In this document: piece by piece, positions 45,340 through 57,200 of the stretch
Numbering within the stretch: position 1 is the stretch's first letter
Layout: every line of letters begins with the position of its first letter
Assembly: GCA_964030785.1 (NCBI GenBank)
Contig: OZ034968.1
Coordinates: 71,401,399-71,465,398, forward strand
Length of the DNA: 64,000 nt
From: Siderastrea siderea
Taxonomy: Eukaryota > Cnidaria > Anthozoa > Scleractinia > Rhizangiidae
Direction: 5' to 3'
Translations under genes and position numbers: made by a program
The notes under the pieces: generated by a model
Databases searched by the model: none
Told to the model about the DNA's origin: nothing
The model's input: the letters and a program-made list of their open reading frames with translations, nothing else

Positions 45340-47381
45340 TTCACCAGTTGGTGAGTTAATCGTTTTAAGTGGTTGTAAAAAGATACAGCACAGAGATCAA
45401 CACTTGTACAGGGCAAGAACAAAAAAACAAAAAAAAAAACGGAAAAATGCAAACACATATACATGCCTGTGAATGTGATGACTCGCCAAGGAGGTTTTGG
45501 AAAACATTAAAAGTAGAGGAAATGGAAATTTGGAAAAACAATGTGAAAGACATGTATCACTGCATACAGAAATTTAACAATTCAATTAAGTAGAACCTAT
45601 TATTTAATAAGTAATGAAAAACAAATGTAACCACAGATATAACAATTTGCCACTTTTGCTCATGTAGAGACGAACCCTTTCAAGTTGACTCACAACAATA
45701 TTTTAACTGAGAAGCTGCTGCAAATGTAACGTGTGTAACACCTACTAAGGAACTCTCTAATGATTACAAGACCAATTTAAAACATACAGGTATTTTGGGT
45801 TGAAGTTTATGACCACCAACTTCAAACAAACCAATGAGGAGATAACACAAGATAACAACATACAACAGATCATGGTTAGGAAATGGAGTGTCATGTAAAC
45901 TGATTAGAACGTGGGAGAGGAGAAAACCTTAAACTTCGAAAGCACTTTTTTGACTAAACATTGTCATGTTGAACCAAAGAACTGTGTCCAGATTTTACAG
46001 AAATCTGTTATCCAAAGAAGAGGGAAACAGGTAAATGCTTTGTGCATAAAACCAAGAAGAGAAAGCAAGGGTAAAGGGCACTGTACAAAATCTACAGTGT
46101 TCAATTCTGCAAGGCTCTAACTGTGCAACCAGCCTCTCTCCACCACACATAGAAACACAAACCTATCACCAACCCACCACCCTCTCTCGATCAAACACAG
46201 TAACACAAACCTTCTGACAACTTCGTTTCTTAACGCAATGTTTTGGTCACTTTTACTTCTTCACATTAACAATTGGAATGGACAGAAAGTATAGTCAATT
46301 TGGTTCTAAAGTGGACCCATATACATGCATTGTTATTCCATGTAAGCCACAAATGCTACGCGCCAAGACCAAAGAAACGTCCACAAACCAGGCAACTGAA
46401 TAAGCAAAAACACCAGCTTTACCTCACTTCATTGGCCGGATAGCCACAAATTAACACCATCAATCGCCAGTGTAACCCTCATAAGACGCCACAAAGAATT
46501 CCAAAAATTGTCCCTGTAGACCAGACCTCAATTGTTTCTCTTGTAACCAAGTAAATACCAAAAAATACAATCCCGTCTACGCAATTCAACAACTACTGAT
46601 TTTATTCCCTTGAATAAAATGGAAATCCTTGAAGTTGCTGCACACTGAAGGTCCCATTTCAAACAAGAAGTGTATGGTAGCTTGTTTTTTATTCCATGGC
46701 AAACCATGCTGCCATTTCCATCAAGGATCAGAGACTTACTGGAGGAAATTAAAGAAGTAACTTTAGCCACAAAAAACGTGCATGATCAAACGAACACTTA
46801 CACGCAATGTAGTAACTTTCAGCACTTGTTACTTCTTATTTGCAGGTAGGCAACTGTATTTAAGACGCTTCTCTTTTTTTCCCTCCTCCCAAAACCATAC
46901 ACCCAATTCGCGGTATTCACATTTTTTTTTTACATATATTACTGACCAGTGTGTACAAATTAAAGTGTTTGTGGATTCTGTGTCAATTATGTGGGAAGGT
47001 GATGTGGAATTCAAAATCCTTGCCACAACGTCAGTACCATTAGTAAAGTGCATTGAGAAAGCTCCAAGACGATCTCTAAGTTATCTCTACACAATGTTCT
47101 CGCAGAAACACACAGGCCATGACAATGGGAGCTCTGTGCATCAAATTCACTGGAAAGCGATGGGTAACGGGGAGAGGAGAATTGTCCTTTACCAAGGACA
47201 AAATCACCAGAGCTGAAGCAAGTTCCTTCTAAACAGCCCAACATAATCACACCATTTATTTGAAGCCTTTGCTTAGCGGCCCATCCAGGTTTTAAATCCG
47301 GAACCTCTGGTACCAACCTTCTGAGCTCAACAGACAGCAGATCAGATACAGGACAAAAATGAGAAAGACAAATAGAACTCG
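45340..47381. other. Intergenic, nothing firmly recognised
   Basis: Short frames only, including an A-rich tract at 45420-45440. None resembles a known protein. The open frames at 46782-47216 and on the opposite strand overlap each other and look like chance. Confidence 0.4.
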
Positions 47382-47695
47382 CAGGGTTGCCACCAATTAG
47401 GATGAAACCAATTCCCTGAATTTTCCCTGGCTTTTCAACGACCACAAACCAGTTTTCACTTACCATGTTTGATGAATCCTTAAGCAGTAAAGCCACAGAA
47501 ATTGGTTCATAGATATTTTTGAAATGACACTGCCTTGCCAACAACCAAAAATCTTTATCAACTTAATGGCAAAATTGAGAATTAAGAAGAGGAAGAATTA
47601 AGAATTTCTCTAACTTGATGCAAAATTTCCTGACTTTTCCCTGATCTTGAAAAAATTATGTTTTGGCCTGAATTTCCCTGACTGTGGCAACCCTG
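47382..47695. mobile_element. 314-bp hAT-like MITE
   Basis: CAGGGTTGCCAC (47382-47393) and its exact inverse GTGGCAACCCTG (47684-47695) form the ends. CAGGG-type ends are usual in hAT elements. Internal TTCCCTGA-type repeats lie near each end. No 8-bp duplication is preserved. The long minus-strand frame that crosses it is a by-product. Confidence 0.6.
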
Positions 47696-47699
47696 TTCT

Positions 47700-50270
47700 G
47701 GAAATTGCAGCAGCTGAGCCTCCCAAGAACAGCAAGAATCGAAAAGAAACAGCATATGATTAAGGCCAGAGATAGCAAAAGCAGAGGTATGACCCGAAAG
47801 AAGAAATGGGAAACTGAGGAGGACAGATTCCTTTATGAAATCATTTAAGTGCAATTTGCAATTATGAATTTTGACCATAGTAACAGCCACGTCAGAAAAT
47901 GCGATACATTAATACCAACATTCACTGCAGTAACCTACTGTATCATCCAGCCATACGAACACAACCATCAGGAGATGGTGCAGAGATACTTTCAACACAA
48001 CAGGTTTTCATATTCTTTTACACCTTTTGTTTGTTTCAAGAAGAGACACTTAACACCTTGCCAGGTCTCACGGATGACGGATTTTCCAATCCCTGTTTCT
48101 CACCGTTTCCCTCAGTTTGTTCACGACTACATTATGATGCTACAAATTATGCACAATGATAAATAAATAAATATATAAATAATAAAAATATACCATTAAA
48201 TAATCTGCATGGTTTAGCAAAACCAAAGGGCTTTCCACACTGTCTCAACTTAAACTGTTACCCAGCATCTTAGGTGTAGTAGTTAAATGTCCCTCTTTGG
48301 CGATCTCAGTCCACAAAATAATACTCCCATTAAAATAAGTATTCAGAGAATCAAATGATAATAGAACAGGGATTTAATGACACAATCAAAGACCACTACT
48401 CTAACACGTGAGTTTCAGCTAATGTGGTCACCTTACAACTCTAACAGAACAAATTAAACATTTTTCCAAATACACATCTATAAGCAAAATTAACATATAT
48501 GGATATTGGAATTTACAAAGCTATTCACGGCAATTAGAATGGCGCAACAACGAGAAAGAATGGGGGTATTAGCGACCAATGTGGGTGGGAAAGACGTGAT
48601 TAAAGATCCATTGCTTTTTAACTGGAAGAGCACAGCATATAGCAACAATCATCTCCTCGCAGATCGAGGGTTTTTCCCTCTGTATTTTGGTCTATAATCC
48701 TTTCAAGGTGACAATAGTGTCAACTACTGTAGAATAAGCACTACACGAAAAAATCGTGTAGACGAGCAATGGAACCTTTTTCCGCAACAGAAGGCTCAAG
48801 TCCAAGCTTAATCCAAAAAATCACAAGATCCACACGTAAGCGTATATAAACGGCTTCTTCTGAAACTTCCCTGTTAATTTCCCAGATTCCAAACAGTTGT
48901 ACAAATTGAAGTCATGAGAAATGTCTAGCACGTTTCAGTTCTTGACTGGGAACCACTGACAGAACAAGTCCAAGCTTAGAGTAGACAATCCCATACACCC
49001 ACAAGGTTCAAATATGAGCTGAATTTGAATCATCTGATCTGCAGATTTATACAGTTTTTCTTTGCCGTCTGTAATCTAAACACGTTTAAGTAGCTTTCTT
49101 TCCTCCTTTGCATGCCCTCTGCCTGATACTGTCCTGGAAGCAGAAAATAAAGGGTCACATAGCCCACCAAGAACCATGCAAGCAATTACCTGCACAATTA
49201 ACGACTTTAGAATTATGACTTAAAGCTTTGCCATACATTTAGTCACACAGTGAGTCACTTGAGAATTGCTTGAATAGTAACTTTATAAGTAATGTAATGT
49301 GGGTTCATCTCAATAATCTAATCAGCTTGAATTAATAACTGTCGCGCAATTCTTCCCTTCCAAGGTAAGTATAAAATGCGTACTCATTTTTTTTTTATTA
49401 TACAAGAGTTAGAAGGCTTAAAATCTGTCCACTTTCATTTGCACTTGAGTTATTGCTCCATACTGGAAATCCTAATGTTGGTTAGGCATCATTTAATGTT
49501 ACAACTGGTAGACAGCTTACTTCAAGCTGCCTTGACAGCATGTTAATATTGATGCATCTTGGTTAGTGTTTATCATTCTGCAACCTTCAAACTGCCTTGC
49601 TAATTCTGTCTATCTTCTTAATAACAGACAACAAGAGTAAGTTTCAAATTCTAAGCTGCGAAATCAAAAACTGGATTAAAAGCCCTCTCAAATAATGCCT
49701 TCAGCTGATTGTTTGCCTCTTCACTTGCAACTATCTGAAGTGAATGATACTCAAAATTACTTCTCTTTTGGCGAGACAACACTAACTTTCTAATTTCAAT
49801 TTATTTCAAAGAATATCTGTCAGTCACTCTTCCAGCGTTCTACCAAATCGTGATAGCACCAAGCATCATGAAAAACATGCAAGTTACAAACACATCTTTA
49901 ACTTAGAGTGCAGGGGGGGGGGGGGAAGCAAAACATGACTAAAAAACGATTACTTTAAAATTTCTCCAGAATGGGGAAACCTGCACCATACATGACGCAA
50001 GTTTCAACGATTTTGAGAGGGCTGTGTCCCTGCTTTTGTTTACAAGATCGTTTGTCAAAGGATAAAGGGTAGCCCATTATCGATCATTGAAATAAGCCAA
50101 GGTAAAAAGGCTGCTTAGTGGGAAACCTTTCACAGAAGGTAAATGTAGAATCAAAAGAAGGTAGCTTTAATTTCCCTTCAAATTAAGTGCAGGCACTTTG
50201 CATTGTCTTCCATGTCAAAATAGTCTAAACCAAATGAAGCCCTCTAAAAAGAGAAAACTGAGAACACTAG
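47700..50270. other. Intergenic, nothing recognised; G-run at 49913-49925
   Basis: No supported gene. There is an AAAT tract at about 48164-48190, a T-run at 49389 and 13 G at 49913-49925. A 63-codon plus-strand frame at 48506-48697 is unrecognised. Confidence 0.4.
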
Positions 50271-50271
50271 G

Positions 50272-50541
50272 TTAGTCATACCTGGTAGAAGACACGGGTC
50301 TAGCTTTGCCATGTTGGCCACGGTTGGTCATGAATGCTCCACGCTGCAGCTGTTGTTCACTTTGCACCTTCGACAGACCAGGTGCCACTTCAGTCTCAGA
50401 AACAAGACAAACTCTGCGACCATCTCTTTCCTGACTATTTACATTAGTCATACCTGGAAGGAGATATGGGTGCGATCTTGCTGAAGAGGTAGTCACTGAA
50501 AAACCTCCTCGTTTGGACCGTCCAGAGGCAGCATTTGCCAT
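50272..50541 (-). CDS. Small basic reading frame, possible extra exon of the CCCH gene
   Basis: ATG 50541 opens 89 residues, basic and serine-rich, on the same strand and just downstream of the CCCH gene's stop. It has two similar halves (K-R-G-G-F-S-V-T-T and Q-R-G-A-F-M-T-N-R). Each half ends at an identical word that could be a donor (CAG|GTATGACTAA at about 50457 and 50281). It may be an alternative 3' exon pair or a separate small gene. I do not recognise it. Confidence 0.3.
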   Translation of the reverse strand: MANAASGRSKRGGFSVTTSSARSHPYLLPGMTNVNSQERDGRRVCLVSETEVAPGLSKVQSEQQLQRGAFMTNRGQHGKARPVSSTRYD

Positions 50542-50899
50542 AAACCACCTCTTGAGACTGAGAGAATCGACTATAAGCTCCTATTAAAACAAGAATCACC
50601 AAAGGGGAATCACTTAAAACAATCTAATCTTACACTACTAGCAACGTATTACTGGCCAAATGTCCAACTTCTCCCCCAAGCTACAGAAAAAGCACTCAAA
50701 AAAGAAAACCCAAAATAACGTTATGGAGCACTGTTCTTCTGTTGTTTGACTGTTTTGTTTTTCCTTTTTGTTTTTGTTTGTTTTTCAACCGCTACTTTTT
50801 GACAACTCTTCAGTAACATGGCACTTAAACGGGGTCATTGCTCTATGGAAAGAAAACTGAAAACAAAAAGCATTCCACAAACGGGTAACGCAGTAGCAG

Positions 50900-51214
50900 T
50901 TACATCAGGGCTTGGTCACTAGCTTTACAAGACCCCTGGACGGAGGAAGGGCTCTCTGAAAGCCACGTATTTTCCCCAGCTTTACTATTTTTAAACCCCA
51001 GCCACCTTTCGATAGAAAAACAAGGCATTGCTACAAAAACAACTTTTTCCCTTGCTACTTTTTCATTTCTACTGTTACCTCTAAACTTAGTGACAGCTCT
51101 GGAACAGTTTGCCATGTAATCTACTACACATGGAAAGACACTGAAGACGGTACAATCGCCTATGTACCACGCTATTGCAAAATTCTTACATGTAGTCACT
51201 CCATCCAGCTGAGC
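50900..51214 (-). CDS. CCCH gene, terminal exon
   Basis: The acceptor TTTTCCTTAG precedes the exon at 51214, entered in phase 0. It encodes 104 residues (start A-Q-L-D-G-V-T-T-C-K-N-F) and ends in TAA at 50902-50900. Several hydrophobic strands (V-V-F-V-A-M-P-C-F) suggest a folded domain end rather than a tail. Confidence 0.75.
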   Translation of the reverse strand, partial: AQLDGVTTCKNFAIAWYIGDCTVFSVFPCVVDYMANCSRAVTKFRGNSRNEKVAREKVVFVAMPCFSIERWLGFKNSKAGENTWLSESPSSVQGSCKASDQALM

Positions 51215-54200
51215 CTAAGGAAAATCAGCAAGGCAATGCTGCATAGAGACTACAAGATGTTTGTAGCTGCCTGCTGGTTCAATGACATTTAGAAAGCTAG
51301 GGTGAAAGCGGCATATGGGATGGGGCTCTCAAATCAAGAGAGTTTGATGGGTATGAATATCAAGGGTGGGGTACATGATCACAACACAATGAAGAGAGGA
51401 AGGATGTGCTCTCCTTTATGGCACGACGTGGAAAAGAACTGTCGTGTTGCGAAACACAGTAAAATACAGCAAATATCACAATCCCACGCAACTTGTGCCA
51501 CATCAAACTTGGATTAAGTTCAGGTTTCTAACTGGAATAGGAGGGCAGGATGGGCCAAAATGTAATGCGGGACTGAAAGGCCTATTTTAGATCATGAATG
51601 TTGTTAGCAAACGAAAAAATAAACAATGGTAAATGCTCTTACCTCATCATTGCTTTGAGGCTCACAAGAAAGGGGAGGGTTGAAGTCATCAGTCAACACA
51701 GTGCAAAGCATTTCTCGCACACAACAGATGATCTCTTCACGTCTCATGTACTTGCTACTTGGGTTTGTTCCGTCGTCTGACTTGACAACAACTTTAAGTG
51801 GCCTATGATAGGTGTCATCTAAGGCACGCTTTCCAGAATTACGGGCAAGTTCTTCTATGTAAAGGAATAGTTGTTTGAAATGAGTTTCAAGGTACAATTG
51901 GCTCTCTAGTGCCGAAAAGCTGGTTCCAATCACAACTATCCATGGATTACCCTGATTGAAGGAGACAGGATAGACACCTGAGAGCCAACCACTGACAAAG
52001 TGTTGCTTTGCTTGTGCCATACGTCCTGCTTCGCCAAAACCCTTCACAAAAGCTCTAACTGTTTCTGGGTCTCTTGAAATAAGATTTGTTTCCATAGTTT
52101 TTAGAACTTCTGTGGCAACATCTAGTTCACTGCTGTTGATCAAGGCGATAAGGAGTTCATTATAAAGAGCCTTGAGCTCTCTTGTACCGAACACATCATT
52201 GTCTCCCACTTCAGACAGCAGTTCACGCACAAAATCAAATTCCTTTTCAATCATAAAGTTCTTGCACAATGTCTGCCAAACACGTCGTCTCCATTCAGCT
52301 TCCTTTTGTGTCAACAGCGCGCCACTGTCATTAGCTGGTAGAGCATAGTTTGTGCCACGAAGTACCTCCAAAGTGCTTGTATACGCAGGCTCATCAAGGT
52401 GAAGGCACATGTCAGCTGCAGTAAGTGCCACCTCAGTTGTTGTCAGCGGCCTTTTTTGCATTCCAAATTCACCACTGTAAAATGAGTAGTTAATACTGAA
52501 GTTGTGTAAGACGTGCAGCACATTATAACCCTGAGTGAAACACTGTTTACTGTAGCAGAAGTACATTAGTGCTACACCTAACTGGCCAATGAAGTCTTTG
52601 TCACCATCATCTAAAGATGAACTTGGACTGCGGTTAGGAGCTGCTTCTGGCATTCCCTCTTCCAGATAATATCGTAACTTGGAAGCAAACCGCTCAAAAC
52701 AGTCTCCAACGGCATCTGGACAAAAAGTTTCAAATGCCTGGTAAAAAGCCTCCAGTACACCAGAGTCAATTTCCACATCTTCATTCTTCATGCTGATATA
52801 AACATATGCAAGATCTTCCCAGCTACTGTGCTGACCAGCATGCTGCAAAAGATAGCCAATTTAGTACCACACAGCACAACAGCACGGAAGATTGACTAAG
52901 AGAAACCCCAATTCACGATGTATATCATCTTGATGTATGCTTTGCCTTTCCGATTTTTATACCTCAGTTGAACTGTCCTATTAAACTGTCCTGAACTGTC
53001 CTATTAAAGCTTTCATCTACAATCTAAATTCATCACTTACAAAATCCCCACTGATAGGTTAAGAAACTATTTTCAATTAATCACAGATAAATTTTATCCT
53101 GTCTGAAACATCTAAAGAAAGATAACTTTTTGGTAGTTTGTGCCTAAAACCAAACCCCAATTTAAGGTACCACAAGAGACTCTTTAAGTCCCCTTCAGTC
53201 ATGAGACCTGGCAACACGCTGGACCCCCGTACTAACATCAGAGAAGCATTTTATCAATGACTACAGGTATTGAGCACTGGTTTCGCTAGCACAAGCTCAA
53301 TCTTTAAACAAAGAACTCTGGGACTGTCCATGGGCATGACAGCTGTCTGCATACGATTTGACAAGCCCCGAATCAAACTCTTGCCTCAGGCTACTTGGTA
53401 ACAAAATGGCAAAAGAGGCAACATAAGAGGTTTTGTTTCTCAAAGTGAAAAGGGACAGTTCCACAATCTCTGAACAAAGCTTCGTTTTCTTTAACAACAG
53501 AACACTGCTCTAACACAGACCACATTTGAATACAGATACCTTGATCCTGGGCAAGTAGAAGTGAATGTTCTTCTTTGAAGGATAAAGAAAGTAACTGGCA
53601 TCATGTGCCTCAGGCACAACCGGTGCAGAAAGCGCTTGGCGATCTTGCTCCGTACTTTTCTGTTCCCCCAAGCCATCCATACTGCGAGTTCTTCCAGACA
53701 ACGTCGGAGAGAATGGATTTGTTCCTTTAAAATGACCAGAACCTGCAAGCTGGAAGTGATGAGAGCCAACTGCAGAAGGGGGTTTGGCAACAGGGCCTTG
53801 CCACATGGAAGAAACAGGTTCAGCATTACCAACACTTGCAGCAGTGGGCTGCTGCTGAACTGTGTGACCAAACAAAGCATTGCCAGCTAGCTGGCCAGAT
53901 GACGAAGGTGGACCTCTCAACACAAAGGGGTTTCCTGAATGGTTATCACGAACCATTGCTCCACTGCTACCTCTAATTGCCATTTCTGTAAGGATAATAA
54001 ACAAACCCTTTTACGAACAGTACTATACGTTTGACACCATGTTCCAATGCTCTAGTCAGCATCAAGGTAGACGTTTTACAGTATTATACAACCACTTTTA
54101 CTTGTATTGAAAAAGAACTTGTTTCATTCAGGATGCGCAGATTTAAGTACCAAACCTTCACAACTGAATAGTGCATGATGCCACCTTAAGAGGCAATGTC

Positions 54201-57200
54201 CACTAAGACCGAGCGAAATCGAAAATATGTGGCACATGATGAAAAATCAAAATTCTCCGTTTTTCGCCCAGAGATACCTTCTGGTAGCTCTAGAAACGTG
54301 GTGGCATTTTTTGTTGAGAAACTATTTTTAAAACTCCAAAAAATTAAAAAACTGTTTCCACACTACGTGTTTCTACGAACACCCCGAATAAAACTAATCA
54401 TACCTTCTCGTAAACTTCGCTCTGTTTAATTCTCGTCATGGAACAATCCTGTTTTGAGCTTAGACATTTGCTGTTGAAGAGTTTACAAGTAATTTGAGTC
54501 AAGTTATTCTTTTGTGGATTAATTTTCAAGGTCATGGCAGGCTGCTGAAAACCACTAAAATTCGCTTGCTTTGAATTCTCAATTTGGCACAGTTTTTCAA
54601 GAGAAAGTTTCCCTCCCCGTTAAAACACCGAATCACTTGAAATTCAGAATTATTGAAAGAGGAAATGCCATTCTTAAACCAGGTTTAAAAATCAGTTTCG
54701 GGCTTTTTATCAGCGCCGAGTACAAACGCTCTCAAAATCCCGATAATTACAACATTTACACGTCAACAATTGGCACATACCTCCGACCAAATAACCGAAA
54801 ATGTGAACATTTCTTCCATTTTGGTTGGTTTTCGGTTGTAATCCACAGCGGAAAGGTAATGTCTAGCTCACCTGAATATGGTATTGTCTAAATATCAGGT
54901 TCTGTGCGTACTCTTTCATAATAACCATCTTGGCGTCCGGGGTCAACAACATCACTGAAGCATCGCTTATTGGCAATCAACCCAAATGACTTATCTCCAT
55001 CGCGCCTCCTTTTGTTAAAATCAAGAACCTTCAGGAATAAAATGATTTTGCCTTATTTGAACTTCAAAACAGTTTTCTCCTATAAGACGTCTTTTCTTGA
55101 TCTGTATTCGTTGCAAAATTTCAAAACGATAATTTCTTGTCTAAAGCTTACGAGCCCGTTTAGTTTGAGTCACGCAACAAAATGTCACGCACTTGATTTT
55201 ACCTGACGTTGGGTTTGACCTTGGAGGGGGAAATGCACAGGAAACCAAAAAAAACAAAACAAAAAAAATAATAATAATAAAAGCAAGCAAAAAACAAACA
55301 AAAACAAAGCAATGAGAACTTTCAAAACCTGTGGACCCAAGGACCGATTACCGTCAACTGCCGCTTATAAGCCCTTGGCTTATACAACTTTGTAAGGGGT
55401 TTTGGGTGGGCTCATATCCGGGGGGGGGGGGGGCTTATAAGTTTCGAAATGAGCCACAGCAGTGTTGATCGAAATACGTTTTTAATTTACCAGTTTTTAA
55501 TTAACCTTTGAAACGTCATAATAAATCGAATTCATTTCAATTTTAACAACAAAATCGAAACTGTAACAACACGAACGTAACCAGAATGTAACAAAACAGA
55601 AGCTCAGAGTTCATCTTCGCAGTGTTAAGGAAACAAGGAAAACTAGAGGGCGACTTATAGCCGGGGGAGCTTATAACTGGATGTATTTTTTTTGTTTACA
55701 GGTAGATGGGCAGTGGCAGTTTACGGTATTTATGTATTTATCAGTATCGTTAGAGGCAGTGAAGCCTTGCCAAAACCTTGCCTGTTACTAGGGCTTTGAA
55801 AAAGAAATTATTATCAGGTCTCTATGTATTGGTCTTCAAAAATTGGTCAAGAGAGGAGTAAGAATGTAAAAATGTATGTTGAGTTCACTCAAGCCAAAAC
55901 CAGTGGTGTGGCCAGGGGTGCTGGAACCGTCCTTTTAGTTCTTTATAAGCTTGCGAAACCATTTTATGGCAAACCTAGAGGATTACACTTTTATACATGA
56001 AACTCAAAATTAGGTTGAGTTTCAAACACAACTCATGTTGAAACTCATCATGACGAGGAGTCCTAATGTTCAGGGCTCTTTGTCGCTTTCCGCCTGATCT
56101 TCTGAGCAGTGCAGGTGACGAAGGTGGAGAACCATCCTTGTGACGAATGGCTAACGCTCAAAACGTCCGCTTTCAATCTCTTCACGGTGGCTCAATTTAC
56201 CTTATTAACCCAGTTGATAAATACAAAGTTTTGTGTTTTGCTTCCCCACCGATGCAGCACCACAGTTTCTCTAGAAACTAACCCCCTTGTTTTTCAGGTG
56301 ACAGTTGCTTGTGCGATATTTCTCCCCCTTCTCACGGTTGAGGAGAACAGGCTTGGTTTCAATCAGAGCACTGCTATGGACGGTACACAATCAGATAACA
56401 GGGCCTTAGATTTCAGTGCAGATATTGGTCTTATAGGTCCCACGCCATATGCTCTTCATACAAGGACGGGTTCCTCCTTTAGAAAACTGTATATTCGAGA
56501 CCATGCTCACACCATCGATCTTCCAAGTGGCAACTAAAGGGCTTGCAATGGACGTGCACCAGATCACACTTAAGGATGGTTCTCCACCGGGATCTTGATC
56601 TCATGTCCGGAGTTTAGGAGGATAAATGTATCCGACTTAGTCTCCGCCGGCGTTGCGGTCACAGGCTCCCTTCCCTCCGTGGGGAGGGAAGGGAGCCAGG
56701 AGTTTGAACACTACACCCAGCTCTGCTCCTAGTACTCCTGCGCAAACTATGGTGGCCCTGCAGGCCCTGTAGTGGTAGCAGCCAGCGCTGTCTTGCCGGA
56801 AGCTGACTGTCGTCAGGGCTGGTATGGTAGTGTTAATCTGCTTAATGACGTCTGCCATCACAGCGAGGAATGCGCGAAAGTGGGTATGAGAAAAAAGTAT
56901 ACTTACCAGAGCCCACTGGAAGGAAGACAACGATGTGTTGCAAAATAGCTTTGGACTCCGACTTGCCAATTCCACGGTCTGCTTTTCTCACTTTCCCGTT
57001 CAAGGCATACTTAGACAGCCCTGATAGAACTCAACATGACCAACGTCCATTAGTTCCCTCTGCGCTATTCCCAGACAAGAGTGATGGCTGGGCAAATGGT
57101 CCATGTTAAGAATACTAATTTAAAAAACTATTGCACGTGCTGAAAGAAAACCAACTAAGCTCAACTTCTGAGTGGATATCGCTGATTCCAACACTACAAG

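Noticed and set aside
47011..47544. 177-codon minus-strand frame
   Set aside because: It crosses the end of an inverted-repeat element at 47382 and contains no family motif. Reading through a MITE border argues against a gene.
54571..54891. 106-codon plus-strand frame and its minus-strand twin at 58783-59016
   Set aside because: The two are the same sequence in opposite orientation because they lie in the long inverted repeat arms. They are not two genes.
56109..56537. 142-codon plus-strand frame
   Set aside because: It starts in an inverted repeat (GGTGGAGAACCATCCTT recurs inverted at about 56574-56590) and lies within the TTAA element opposite the transposase-like strand. No recognisable product.
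56885..56900. ATACTTACCAG resembling the 5' end of U1 snRNA
   Set aside because: The following bases do not match U1. On the opposite strand it is a good splice donor (GTAAGTAT).
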